Shown piece after piece: positions 26,623 through 35,506 of a stretch of DNA of 64,000 nt. The DNA is from Nitrospira sp. GTDB taxonomy: Bacteria > Nitrospirota > Nitrospiria > Nitrospirales > Nitrospiraceae. Where the stretch lies: positions 63,315 to 127,314 of the forward strand of contig SWDI01000002.1 in the NCBI GenBank assembly GCA_005116955.1, written 5' to 3'. A model generated the notes under the pieces. The model searched no databases, had not been told where the DNA came from, and saw only the letters and a list, made by a program, of their open reading frames with translations. Every line of letters starts with the position of its first letter. Position 1 is the first letter of the stretch. The translations under genes were made by a program, and so were the position numbers.

Positions 26623-27396
26623 ATGTTCGATTGGTTGACTCAATCAGAGATGTGGATCGCGCTGGGCACGCTGACGGCTCTCGAAATTGTCCTCGGGATC
26701 GACAATATCATCTTTATCTCCGTCCTCGTGAGCCGGCTCCCTCAGCACCAGCGAAACCTAGCACGCCGTCTTGGGCTAGGCCTGGCGATGATCGCACGAC
26801 TGGGATTGTTATTCTCGATTTCGCTTGTGATGGAGCTGACGGCTCCCTTATTCACGATACTAAGTCAAGCAATCTCAGGGCGAGATCTGATTCTCATCAT
26901 TGGTGGACTGTTTCTCCTCGCGAAAGCCACTCACGAAATTCATGAAAGCGTAGAGGGCGAGGATGACCAAGCAGCCTCGTCGGTTCCAGCCAATTTCGGT
27001 ATGATGTTGTTGCAGATCACTGTGCTAGATCTCGTCTTCTCGTTAGATTCCGTCATCACGGCCGTCGGTCTCGTGGATGACGTCTCCGTCATGGCGACGG
27101 CGATTATCATAGCCGTGCTCGTCATGTTGTTCGCCGCCCGTTCGATCGGTGAATTCGTCGATGCCCATCCAACGATCAAGATACTCGCGCTATCGTTCCT
27201 AATCCTTGTCGGAGTGACTCTGATGGTGGAGGGGTTCGATGTCCACGTCCCGAAGGGGTATATCTACTTCGCGATGGCCTTCTCAGTTGCCGTAGAGATG
27301 ATCAACCTGCGAATCCGCGCACGTACTAACCCACCCCGTAAACTGCACAACCGTTACGCGAGCGGCAAGACAGAAGGTCCAGCCCAAGACCACTGA
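26623..27396 (+). CDS. TerC-family integral membrane protein
   Basis: The product starts MFDWLTQSEMWIALGTLTAL at ATG 26623 (the track uses GTG 26611). Seven or so membrane helices carry the family motifs LEIVLGIDNIIFISVL and VLDLVFSLDSVITAVGL, whose acidic residues lie in the membrane. TerC relatives are linked to tellurite resistance and, more recently, to Mn2+ export during protein secretion. It has 257 residues. No other ter gene is present, so metal-ion handling is the likelier role. Confidence 0.93.
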   Translation: MFDWLTQSEMWIALGTLTALEIVLGIDNIIFISVLVSRLPQHQRNLARRLGLGLAMIARLGLLFSISLVMELTAPLFTILSQAISGRDLILIIGGLFLLAKATHEIHESVEGEDDQAASSVPANFGMMLLQITVLDLVFSLDSVITAVGLVDDVSVMATAIIIAVLVMLFAARSIGEFVDAHPTIKILALSFLILVGVTLMVEGFDVHVPKGYIYFAMAFSVAVEMINLRIRARTNPPRKLHNRYASGKTEGPAQDH

Positions 27397-27461
27397 CATC
27401 GACCTCACGGCAACCATACAAGCCGATCATCTTGCTCCTTGGAAATAGTGTAAACAGATGG

Positions 27462-28922
27462 TCAGGCAGACTGAGTTGGGTGTCTGGGAGAAGGTCGTGA
27501 TGATAGAGGTGCAGCCAATTGTTCGAGCGACTGCCCTTCCGCATTGATTCCCAACCACAGTTCAATCGCCGCGCCGAGCAGCATCATGCCTCCGCCCAGC
27601 AGATATCCATAGAAAACGCTCGTCATCGATGTTTCGATGAGCTTCCCGTAGAGCCACGGCGCCGCCACACCGGCCCCTTGTGCCACGATAAAGAAAAAGG
27701 CGATGGCCATGGCTCGGATCTCCATCGGAAATATTTCGCTCACCGTCAAATAAGCGGCACTGGCCCCGGCCGATGCAAAAAAGAAGATCAGCGACCAGAG
27801 CATCATATGCTGAGTGAGCGTCAAGGAGCCTATCCAAAACAGATATCCAGCAAACCCCAAAAGGAGCCCAGCTAGGCCGTAGGTCAAGCTGATCATGGGT
27901 TTGCGGCCGACCGTGTCGAATAGTCGACCTAATAGCAGCGGACCCAAGAAATTGCCGAGTGCGAAAGGCAAGATGTAGAGTCCGATGGTGCTGCTGAGCA
28001 CGCCATAATATTTCGTCAGCAGTAACGGATAGGTGAACGACACTGCGTTATACATGAACGATTGTGTGACCATGAGTCCGATGCCCAAAACCGTCCGCCG
28101 TGGATATGATTGGAAGAGTTCTCGGGCTACGGTCGCGATCGTTGCGTGGGGGCGGGTATGGACCGTGATCGTGCCTTGGGGGGCCGCTAGCGATGTGCCT
28201 TGATCGTACGCCACGTCCCGTTCGATCTGTGACACAATGGCTTCCGCGTCGTGAACCCGACCGTGGGTCATCAGCCAACGTGGGCTTTCCGGAATGACAC
28301 GTCGAACAATGATAATGGCCACTCCCAGGACGGCACCAAACACAAAGCACAGTCGCCAGCCGATAGATTCAGGAAAGATGGCCGGATTCAGTAACAGCAA
28401 CGTCAACAGGGCGCCAGCCGCCGAGCCGAGCCACCACGTCCCGTTGATTGCTAGATCGGTATGCCCACGGCTTTGAGCGGGAATTAATTCATCGATGGCC
28501 GAATTGATCGCGGCATACTCGCCACCTATCCCGGCGCCGGTCAGAAATCGGAAGAACATGAAGCTCGTCAAGTCCCAAGACAACGCCGTCAGCACTGTCG
28601 CTGTAAGATAGAGCGCCAAGGTGATCATGAACCATTTCTTTCGTCCCTGTCGGTCGGTGAGGTAGGAAAAGACCAGCGCGCCGACAACCGACCCGGCTAA
28701 ATACGCAGAGGCCGTGAGCCCTACTTCTGATTGCGTGAGGTGTAATGCGTCTGGGTGGGTCAGCATCGGACCGAGCGCGGCTACGATGGATACTTCAAGC
28801 CCATCAAGCAACCACGTGATCCCCAGTGCCACGACGACTCGCCAGTGCCAGCGGGCCCAGGGTAACCGATCCATGCGTTGTGGAATGTTGGTGGTGATCG
28901 AGATGCCGGACTCGGCAGACAT
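27462..28922 (-). CDS. Major facilitator superfamily transporter (sugar-porter-like)
   Basis: The protein has 486 residues in twelve membrane segments. MFS motif A is visible as YLTDRQGRKKWF after helix 2, and its second copy as RLFDTVGRKPMISL. The segment RFLTGAGIGGEYAAINSAIDELIP resembles organic-acid and sugar porters of the AAHS/SP type. A long central loop holds about 60 residues. The substrate is not deducible. It is 47 bp downstream of zwf on the same strand. Confidence 0.88.
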   Translation of the reverse strand: MSAESGISITTNIPQRMDRLPWARWHWRVVVALGITWLLDGLEVSIVAALGPMLTHPDALHLTQSEVGLTASAYLAGSVVGALVFSYLTDRQGRKKWFMITLALYLTATVLTALSWDLTSFMFFRFLTGAGIGGEYAAINSAIDELIPAQSRGHTDLAINGTWWLGSAAGALLTLLLLNPAIFPESIGWRLCFVFGAVLGVAIIIVRRVIPESPRWLMTHGRVHDAEAIVSQIERDVAYDQGTSLAAPQGTITVHTRPHATIATVARELFQSYPRRTVLGIGLMVTQSFMYNAVSFTYPLLLTKYYGVLSSTIGLYILPFALGNFLGPLLLGRLFDTVGRKPMISLTYGLAGLLLGFAGYLFWIGSLTLTQHMMLWSLIFFFASAGASAAYLTVSEIFPMEIRAMAIAFFFIVAQGAGVAAPWLYGKLIETSMTSVFYGYLLGGGMMLLGAAIELWLGINAEGQSLEQLAAPLSSRPSPRHPTQSA

Positions 28923-28969
28923 TCACCCTCGTAGCATAACGACGTGGCAGAAGACTCGTGCGGGAATCC

Positions 28970-30436
28970 CTACCATCCCAATTGCCAGCTCAGACCGTTT
29001 TGTTCCACAAGCGCGTCGGCTTCCTGTGGACCCCACGATCCAGCCGTGTAGACATGCATCGGTCGGGGGCTGAGCAAGAGCGGGTCGTAGAGTCGCCAGG
29101 CGGTTTCTGTAAAGTCCGAGGTCACGAACAACGTTTGGTCGCCGATCATGACGTCTCGCAACAGTGTTTCATAGGCTTCCGGCAGTTCCCCGCCGAAGGC
29201 ATGGCCATAGTCGAACCTCAATGCGCGATCGGCAAATTTGAAGGGCCTCCCGGGCATTTTCACGGAGAAGCAGAGAGAAAATCCTTCACTCGGCTGCAGC
29301 GTGATCAGTAACTTGTTGGGATTGAGGCTGCCTGGTTCCAAGGATCGAAAGACTTGAATGGGAGCCGAGCGGAAGGTGACGGCCACCTGGGTGATCTTGC
29401 GCGGAAGCCGTTTGCCGGTTCTTAAATAAAAGGGCACTCCCCTCCAGCGCCAGTTGTGGATCTCTAATTTCAACGCTACGTAGGTTTCAGTCTTGGAGTC
29501 TGGCGGCACACCTCGTTCTTCCAGATAGCCTGGAATTCGCTGGCCGGCGATGTCCCATGCCGAATATTGGCCGAAGATCACGTCCTGAGGGCGAATGGCT
29601 GAAATCGAGCGCAATACTTTCATTTTTTCCGCTTGAATCTCGGACGCTTCAAAGGAAGTTGGCACTTCCATGCCAACGACGGTCAGGAGTTGCGTCAAAT
29701 GGTTCTGGACCATGTCTCGCAAGGCGCCGGCCCCCTGGTAGTAAGCCCCGCGGTGTTCAACACCGAGGTCTTCGGCAACCGTAATTTCCACACTCTCCAC
29801 CGTATCGCGATTCCACAACGATTCAAAAATTGGGTTCGCAAAGCGAAAGGCCAATAGATTCTGTACGGTCTCTTTGCCCAAATAGTGATCGATGCGATAG
29901 ATCTGAGACTCTTCGAGATAGCGATGTAAGAGGGTATTGAGCGCGCGGGCCGAGTGAAAATCATGACCGAACGGCTTTTCAAAGACCACTCGCACCCACC
30001 CATGGCTCTTGAGCAATCCGGTTTGATCGAGCAGCTCCAGGGTTTCAGGGACAATCGTCGGCGGAAGCGCCAGGTAGAAAATTCGGTTTTGAGGCAGATT
30101 CCTCGCCACTTCAAACTGAGCGATATATTTGGCGAGTGCTTCGTAGTCCGTCAACTTGCCTTCGCGTAGAGGTTGATAATACACATGATCGTCACACCAT
30201 TGGCGGAGGTCGCTCGTATTACGCGACCCGGAACTGCCCAGGCCCTCGTACGCCCATAACCGGAAGGCTTCTTGACTAAGCTCCGGTAATGCAGCGCCGA
30301 CAATGAGGGTGTTCTGTTTTTCCAGTTCGCCGTAGGTGCGCAAGTGAAAGAGTGCGGGTAGGAGTTTTCGCCGGGTCAGATCACCGGTTGCTCCGAGAAT
30401 AATGAAGAGATGCGGCTCAACGCTTTGTTCTTTCAT
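28970..30436 (-). CDS. zwf: Glucose-6-phosphate 1-dehydrogenase
   Basis: Zwf oxidises glucose 6-phosphate to 6-phosphogluconolactone with NADP+. The coenzyme motif GATGDLTRRKLLPALFHL lies at the N-terminus, and the catalytic RIDHYLGKETVQNLLAFRFAN is intact. The start at ATG 30436 (MKEQSVEP) gives 488 residues, the family norm. The 51 extra codons of the ORF track read as non-coding and overlap the neighbouring small gene. No other pentose-phosphate gene is adjacent. Confidence 0.96.
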   Translation of the reverse strand: MKEQSVEPHLFIILGATGDLTRRKLLPALFHLRTYGELEKQNTLIVGAALPELSQEAFRLWAYEGLGSSGSRNTSDLRQWCDDHVYYQPLREGKLTDYEALAKYIAQFEVARNLPQNRIFYLALPPTIVPETLELLDQTGLLKSHGWVRVVFEKPFGHDFHSARALNTLLHRYLEESQIYRIDHYLGKETVQNLLAFRFANPIFESLWNRDTVESVEITVAEDLGVEHRGAYYQGAGALRDMVQNHLTQLLTVVGMEVPTSFEASEIQAEKMKVLRSISAIRPQDVIFGQYSAWDIAGQRIPGYLEERGVPPDSKTETYVALKLEIHNWRWRGVPFYLRTGKRLPRKITQVAVTFRSAPIQVFRSLEPGSLNPNKLLITLQPSEGFSLCFSVKMPGRPFKFADRALRFDYGHAFGGELPEAYETLLRDVMIGDQTLFVTSDFTETAWRLYDPLLLSPRPMHVYTAGSWGPQEADALVEQNGLSWQLGW

Positions 30437-30461
30437 GTTCTTCTGGTGAAACCTGGTCGCG

Positions 30462-30659
30462 TTATTCGTCCGGCTCCTCGATCGGGCCAGCCCATTCACC
30501 TTTGGCCAGCGTGACTTCCTGAAACCCGCCGTCCGGCCATTGGAACTGTCCGGCCTCATCGACAAGCACGATAAAGGGATCGACCTCATGCGCTTGTCCC
30601 CGGAACCAGTACCAGCCTGGTTGAGTCGGCCCGTTCGTGCTCCAACGATAGGTCGGCAT
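30462..30659 (-). CDS. Small hypothetical protein
   Basis: The start at ATG 30659 (MPTYRWSTNG) has AGGGG seven bases upstream, giving 65 residues. The protein is rich in Trp and Pro (PGWYWFRG; FQWPDGGF) and ends in an acidic tail. It looks like a compact soluble domain. It lies immediately upstream of zwf in the same direction. No family is recognised. Confidence 0.65.
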   Translation of the reverse strand: MPTYRWSTNGPTQPGWYWFRGQAHEVDPFIVLVDEAGQFQWPDGGFQEVTLAKGEWAGPIEEPDE

Positions 30660-30753
30660 CAGTTTCCCCTGAACGCTCCGTGATTGCGGCATTCCTTCTT
30701 CTCGTCACTTTTTGGTACAGTCTGTTCCATCACCTGTACGAACCTATCACGTC

Positions 30754-33273
30754 ATGTCCACACTTCCAATAGAAGATGTCCTGCCATCAATCCGTGAAGC
30801 GTTGAGCGCCGGTCCCAATGTGCTGCTCACAGCCCCTCCCGGCGCCGGGAAAACTACTCACATTCCACTCGCACTCCTCGAGTCGCCGTGGTCATCGAAC
30901 AGGAAACTTCTGATGTTGGAGCCACGGCGGCTTGCTGCACGAGCTGCTGCTCACCGGATGGCGGACCAGCTGCACGAGCCTGTCGGGGAAACCATCGGCT
31001 ATCGGATGCGATTTGACACGAAGATCGGGCCGAGGACGAAGCTTGAGGTTGTCACCGAGGGAGTACTGACGCGGCTGCTCCAAGAGGACCCATCATTGGA
31101 TGCCTACGGCATGGTGGTCTTCGATGAATTTCATGAACGAAGTCTGCAAGCCGACCTGGGACTTGCCCTCTGTCTTGAAGCTCAACGTCTCTTTCGCCCT
31201 GACCTTCGCCTCTTGGTGATGTCGGCGACCCTCAACTGCGGTCCGGTCAGCGAACTGATGGGTCATGCACCGCTCATTACCTGTGAAGGTCGGCTGTTTC
31301 CCGTTGAAACCCGATATCTGGACCAGCCCCTGACAGGGAGACTTGATCTTGCTGTGGTGCAACACATCCGACGGTCACTGGCGCACGATGACGGCAGCTT
31401 GTTGGTTTTTCTTCCCGGAATGGCTGATATCCGCCGGGTCGAGCGGACGTTGTTGGAGTCCAAACTGGGATCCTCAATACAGATCGCACCGTTGCACGGT
31501 GAGCTTCCGCAAGACATGCAAGACGCGGCGATTCGACCAGCCGCTCCTGGATCACGAAAAATCGTGCTCGCCACGTCGATTGCCGAAACCAGCTTGACCA
31601 TCGAGGGGGTGCGCGTGGTTATCGACGGAGGCTGGCTCCGCATTCCTCGGTTCGATCCTCGCTCCGGTCTGACTCGGTTGGAGACCATTCGCGTCACTCG
31701 AGATTCTGCTGAGCAACGCCGTGGCAGAGCGGGGCGTCTTGAACCAGGTATCTGTTACCGACTGTGGACCGAAAAGGAGCAGGTCTCACTTGCAGTCCAT
31801 CGTCCACCGGAAATTCTCGAGGCAGACTTAGCCCCGCTGCTGTTGGATCTTGCCCAGTGGGGCGCGCAGAGTCCGGATGAATTCTCCTGGCTCACCCCAC
31901 CGCCGCCTGGTGCGGTCGCCCAAGCCAAAGACTTGCTCATCCAGCTCGGCGCCTTCTCAACGGACGAGCGCCTGACAGATCATGGACGGCAAATGGCCGA
32001 ACTTCCGCTGCATCCCCGCTTGGCGCATATGCTGATTAGTGCCATTTCACTGGGGCTTGCCGATCAAGCATGCGACGTGGCGGCGCTGTTGAGTGAACGT
32101 GACGTCCTGCACGGACCGTCGGCAGGTCAGAATGCAGATGTGCGTGTCAGGCTGGATGTGCTTCAGGGCGAAGGTGATTTCAGCAGCCAGGCAGTCAATC
32201 GAACCGCACTCGAACGCGTGAGGCGAACAGCGCAACTCTGGCGACGACAGCTTAAGAGGCTGCCGAGGAAGCCCAACGGCGACGGACATGACCACCCGCA
32301 TGTGGCTGGTCTTTTGCTCGCACTGGCCTACCCTGATCGGATCGCGCAGCGACAACCTGCTGAGACTGCCAGCTACCGACTGGTGAATGGGCGCGGTGCG
32401 CGGTTCAGAAGACCTGATCCCATCGCGACGGAACCCTTCCTTGTCATCGCGGACTTAGATGGAGGAGGCCAGTGGGCCGATATTAACCTCGCAGCTCCGA
32501 TCACGTGTGAGGCCATCGAGTCGTTGTACCAGGAGCAGGTAATCGAAGAAGAATTGGTTGTCTGGGATGAGCGTATTGGTGCTGTTCGAGCCTCATGCCG
32601 TCGCAGCCTCGGATCCGTCATTCTTTCAGATGTCGCCCTTTCAAAACCAGATGAGCAGTCCTTAGTTCATGCGCTCTTACAGGGAGTAGGCAAAGTAGGG
32701 GTTCATATATTAAATATTCCGCCTGAGCTTCAACAGTGGCGATCTCGAGTCATGTGGGTTCACCGCATCGAAGCTCCTCACTCAGACTGGCCCGATCTTT
32801 CCGACAAGGCGCTACTGACGACATTGGATCAGTGGTTAGGGCCTTACGTCGCCGGAATCACGACACTCGATCGTGTGAAGCGGTTGGATTTGACCGTGCC
32901 ATTGCATGCCTTGCTTACGCGCGAACAGCAACGGCATCTCGACAGGATGGCCCCAACTCATATCACTGTACCGAGCGGCTCTCATCTCCGCATCGACTAT
33001 GATCAGCCAGACCTTCCGGTTCTCGCCGTACGACTACAAGAGATGTTCGGTTGTCAGGAGACGCCACGGGTGGCGGATGGAAAGATTGCCGTGATGCTGC
33101 ACCTCCTCTCTCCCGCCAAGCGCCCAGTGCAGCTCACACAAGACTTAGGCGGCTTCTGGAAGCGAGCGTATCAAGATGTCAGGAAGGAACTACGTGGTCG
33201 GTATCCAAAGCACCACTGGCCTGAAGATCCGCTGAATGCCGTGCCGACGGCAAAGGCAAAGCGGCGCAGTTAG
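30754..33273 (+). CDS. hrpB: ATP-dependent helicase HrpB
   Basis: This is a DEAH/RHA-type helicase. Motif I is TAPPGAGKTTHIPLALL, motif II DEFHERS, motif III VMSATLN and motif VI EQRRGRAGRLEPG. The RecA domains are followed by HA2/OB regions and the HrpB-specific C-terminal domain (LSPAKRPVQLTQDLGGFWKRAY). It has 839 residues from ATG 30754. HrpB takes part in mRNA processing in E. coli; the exact role is not well fixed. Confidence 0.94.
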   Translation: MSTLPIEDVLPSIREALSAGPNVLLTAPPGAGKTTHIPLALLESPWSSNRKLLMLEPRRLAARAAAHRMADQLHEPVGETIGYRMRFDTKIGPRTKLEVVTEGVLTRLLQEDPSLDAYGMVVFDEFHERSLQADLGLALCLEAQRLFRPDLRLLVMSATLNCGPVSELMGHAPLITCEGRLFPVETRYLDQPLTGRLDLAVVQHIRRSLAHDDGSLLVFLPGMADIRRVERTLLESKLGSSIQIAPLHGELPQDMQDAAIRPAAPGSRKIVLATSIAETSLTIEGVRVVIDGGWLRIPRFDPRSGLTRLETIRVTRDSAEQRRGRAGRLEPGICYRLWTEKEQVSLAVHRPPEILEADLAPLLLDLAQWGAQSPDEFSWLTPPPPGAVAQAKDLLIQLGAFSTDERLTDHGRQMAELPLHPRLAHMLISAISLGLADQACDVAALLSERDVLHGPSAGQNADVRVRLDVLQGEGDFSSQAVNRTALERVRRTAQLWRRQLKRLPRKPNGDGHDHPHVAGLLLALAYPDRIAQRQPAETASYRLVNGRGARFRRPDPIATEPFLVIADLDGGGQWADINLAAPITCEAIESLYQEQVIEEELVVWDERIGAVRASCRRSLGSVILSDVALSKPDEQSLVHALLQGVGKVGVHILNIPPELQQWRSRVMWVHRIEAPHSDWPDLSDKALLTTLDQWLGPYVAGITTLDRVKRLDLTVPLHALLTREQQRHLDRMAPTHITVPSGSHLRIDYDQPDLPVLAVRLQEMFGCQETPRVADGKIAVMLHLLSPAKRPVQLTQDLGGFWKRAYQDVRKELRGRYPKHHWPEDPLNAVPTAKAKRRS

Positions 33274-33368
33274 TTTAAGCGCAGTGTCATTCAACAATCA
33301 CTTGAGATCTTACTGCAAGAGATCTCATAAACAAAGCATTCCATCGACTCACAGTTCTGTCAGTGTGC

Positions 33369-33680
33369 TCACCCATTCCCGCGTCGCTCCTCCCAGATTC
33401 GAAATGCCACAAGGTCCTGTGCGAGGCTATGGAGCAGTAGCGCCAATACCGCCGCATCATCGATGAATCCAACACCAGGGATAAAGTCTGGTATCAAGTC
33501 CACCGGGCTCACAACGTAGAGCAGGGCTCCCGCAAGCGAGGCAAGTGTGCGCACGGAGAGCCCCCGGTAGCTACCATCCTTCCAAGCCTTGAGAAGACGA
33601 CCCAACAGAGGAAGGTCAGACCGGAGACGCCCGATCGTGCGAAGCATCTCAAAGAACCTCGTGGACATTTTCATCTTCAC
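33369..33680 (-). CDS. DUF1232 (YkvA-like) membrane protein
   Basis: The conserved DUF1232 core YVVSPVDLIPDFIPGVGFIDDAAVL is evident in this 103-residue protein and forms a hydrophobic segment with a central aspartate and proline pattern. The N-terminal half is basic and helical. The function of the family is not established. Confidence 0.88.
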   Translation of the reverse strand: MKMKMSTRFFEMLRTIGRLRSDLPLLGRLLKAWKDGSYRGLSVRTLASLAGALLYVVSPVDLIPDFIPGVGFIDDAAVLALLLHSLAQDLVAFRIWEERRGNG

Positions 33681-33789
33681 CTCCAGAACGACCGGTTTTC
33701 TTGTTCTTCATGAGAGAACACATTGCAGACATTGTCGTAAAGCATACCAAAGACAGAGAATGTTTTGAAGCCATACCAGAACAACGGTA

Positions 33790-34926
33790 TTAGAACGACT
33801 CGGTCAGCGCTCGATGCAACACATTCATCGCTGCTACAATATTTTCCGGGTTCTGCTGCATACGGCTTCCTAAGACAAAGATGGCATCTCGACCTAAGAC
33901 CGAACCCAGTTGCACTATGCGCTCAATCCCGATGCGCCCACCGATTGCCGGCATTATCGGTTTGATAGACCCCCAAGCCTGCCGACACTGGTCCGCCACC
34001 GAAACGCACTCCTGTTGCGACATCGGATAACCAGAACCGAACGCTGGATAGATGCTGAGGTCTGAGCCGACCAATCGAGTCAGAAGCCCATAGACGACAG
34101 GAGCAGCGAGCCCACCCCTGCCTTGATCAACCAAGGTGCCAAGCATGGACGGATGGCTTGCAATCGGCAGAGCAATCTCATCGTCTGACCGAAGCGTTCT
34201 CATGGCGTCGAAGCCGGTCAAGCCAGGCGCGACCAAGAGACCTGATGCACCCAGGGTCTTCGCCAACGTTGCTCGCCGACGCATTGTATCCAACGAACCA
34301 CTGATATGCGCAAAATACAGGCAAGGTCTTCCGCGCCGAATGCTTGCTCGCACAATGGTTTCGGCACAACGGGCCACGCGTTCTTCAAAGGGACACCATC
34401 GTTGATCGACTAGACTCTGGTCGTCCTTGATCATATCGACGCCGCCTTCGACAAATTGAATAGCCAACTCGGCAAGCTCCTGAGGAGTGCGGCCTAACGG
34501 CTTCAGTACCGCGCAGAGGAGTGGGCGATGGGACCGAACGACTGCTTGTCTGAGTCCATCAATCCCAAATCGTGGCCCCGGCCACGAAGAGAGCAGCCCG
34601 TTTGTCATTGCGAACGACAGCAACCTGATGTCACCACGAAGACTGCTTGTCCCAAACAAGACATTGAGCAAATCGCTGCACTCGCCACTGAGCAGGTCGC
34701 CGCGGAAGCGGATGGTGGCGTGATATCGACCTCCGACAGTTGCCCGCAGATCTTCCAGTTGTCCTAGAATCGTGGATTGGAGCGAAAGCGGAAGAAGATT
34801 GCTCTCGGCTTCAATGGTCTGATCAATACAGATACGCTCCGCCGTGCGTCGAGCGGATGACTCAGGTCCATTGATCTCATAAATCGCTGTGAGCCACTCC
34901 GAAGAATCATGGACAGTGAGACTCAT
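33790..34926 (-). CDS. RuBisCO-like protein (form IV)
   Basis: The fold of the RuBisCO large subunit is recognisable in 378 residues. CAVLKPLGRTP corresponds to the loop with Lys175, but the following Lys177 is replaced. GGVDMIKDDQS corresponds to the carbamylation site: Lys201 and Asp203 are kept, while Glu204 becomes Gln. ASHPSM and IGGRIG mark later active-site loops. These changes argue against CO2 fixation and for an enolase- or isomerase-type reaction, as in other RuBisCO-like proteins. No methionine-salvage or Calvin-cycle gene is adjacent. Confidence 0.88.
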   Translation of the reverse strand: MSLTVHDSSEWLTAIYEINGPESSARRTAERICIDQTIEAESNLLPLSLQSTILGQLEDLRATVGGRYHATIRFRGDLLSGECSDLLNVLFGTSSLRGDIRLLSFAMTNGLLSSWPGPRFGIDGLRQAVVRSHRPLLCAVLKPLGRTPQELAELAIQFVEGGVDMIKDDQSLVDQRWCPFEERVARCAETIVRASIRRGRPCLYFAHISGSLDTMRRRATLAKTLGASGLLVAPGLTGFDAMRTLRSDDEIALPIASHPSMLGTLVDQGRGGLAAPVVYGLLTRLVGSDLSIYPAFGSGYPMSQQECVSVADQCRQAWGSIKPIMPAIGGRIGIERIVQLGSVLGRDAIFVLGSRMQQNPENIVAAMNVLHRALTESF

Positions 34927-35079
34927 AGAGGGCGCCTCACGCTATCAGTGATTCTGCGGCGGCACGTCGAAAATTAGTCGCCGAAAAAACTCAGTAGCAG
35001 ATAGATCTCGAGTGCCATGGCAAGCCCGAGTAACTGCTAGTCAACCTTCAGACCAATACCCGATCAACTTGACCGGAAA

Positions 35080-35355
35080 TTATTCCGTCTTGGCCTTTAG
35101 TTCCTTCACTTTACCCTTGGCTCGTTCACCGGCGGCCTTGATATTGCCTTTGGCCCGTTCACCCATGGCTTTCATTTTATTGCCCTGGGCTTCTTCTACC
35201 TTGGCCTTGGCTTCTCCCTTTGCTTCCTCGACGGTGGCTTTGGCTTCCCCCTTCACCGCTTCCATGGTTGCAGCGGTCTCGCCTGCATGCGTGAACGACG
35301 GGGTAAGAAACAGAATCGCACCCAACGATAGCACTGTTAGAAATGACAAGCGCAT
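35080..35355 (-). CDS. Exported LEA-like repeat protein
   Basis: The start at ATG 35355 (MRLSFLTVLSLG) has AAGGAGAG seven bases upstream. A signal peptide (to FTHA) precedes about 65 residues built of Gly-starting units near eleven residues long: GEAKATVEEAK, GEAKAKVEEAQ, GNIKAAGERAK, GKVKELKAK. This Lys/Glu/Ala-rich pattern resembles group 3 LEA proteins, which form helices on drying and protect membranes. That role is inferred from composition only. Confidence 0.7.
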   Translation of the reverse strand: MRLSFLTVLSLGAILFLTPSFTHAGETAATMEAVKGEAKATVEEAKGEAKAKVEEAQGNKMKAMGERAKGNIKAAGERAKGKVKELKAKTE

Positions 35356-35506
35356 AAGGACTCTCCTTTGCAATAAGGTGAATGAACGCCAGAACCTGGC
35401 CTATTTATGAGCGATCTCAAGTTTCGATGGAAATTCTGAATCTGCTTCGAGTTTGAGTACTTTCATCTGGGTTAATGTGAATAGCAGCTAGGAGCGACTA
35501 TGGCGA

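Noticed and set aside
26267-26638. ORF of 123 codons between rsmE and terC, and a possible Mn riboswitch
   Set aside because: The opposite strand is also open, there is no ribosome site, and the conserved riboswitch segments were not found.
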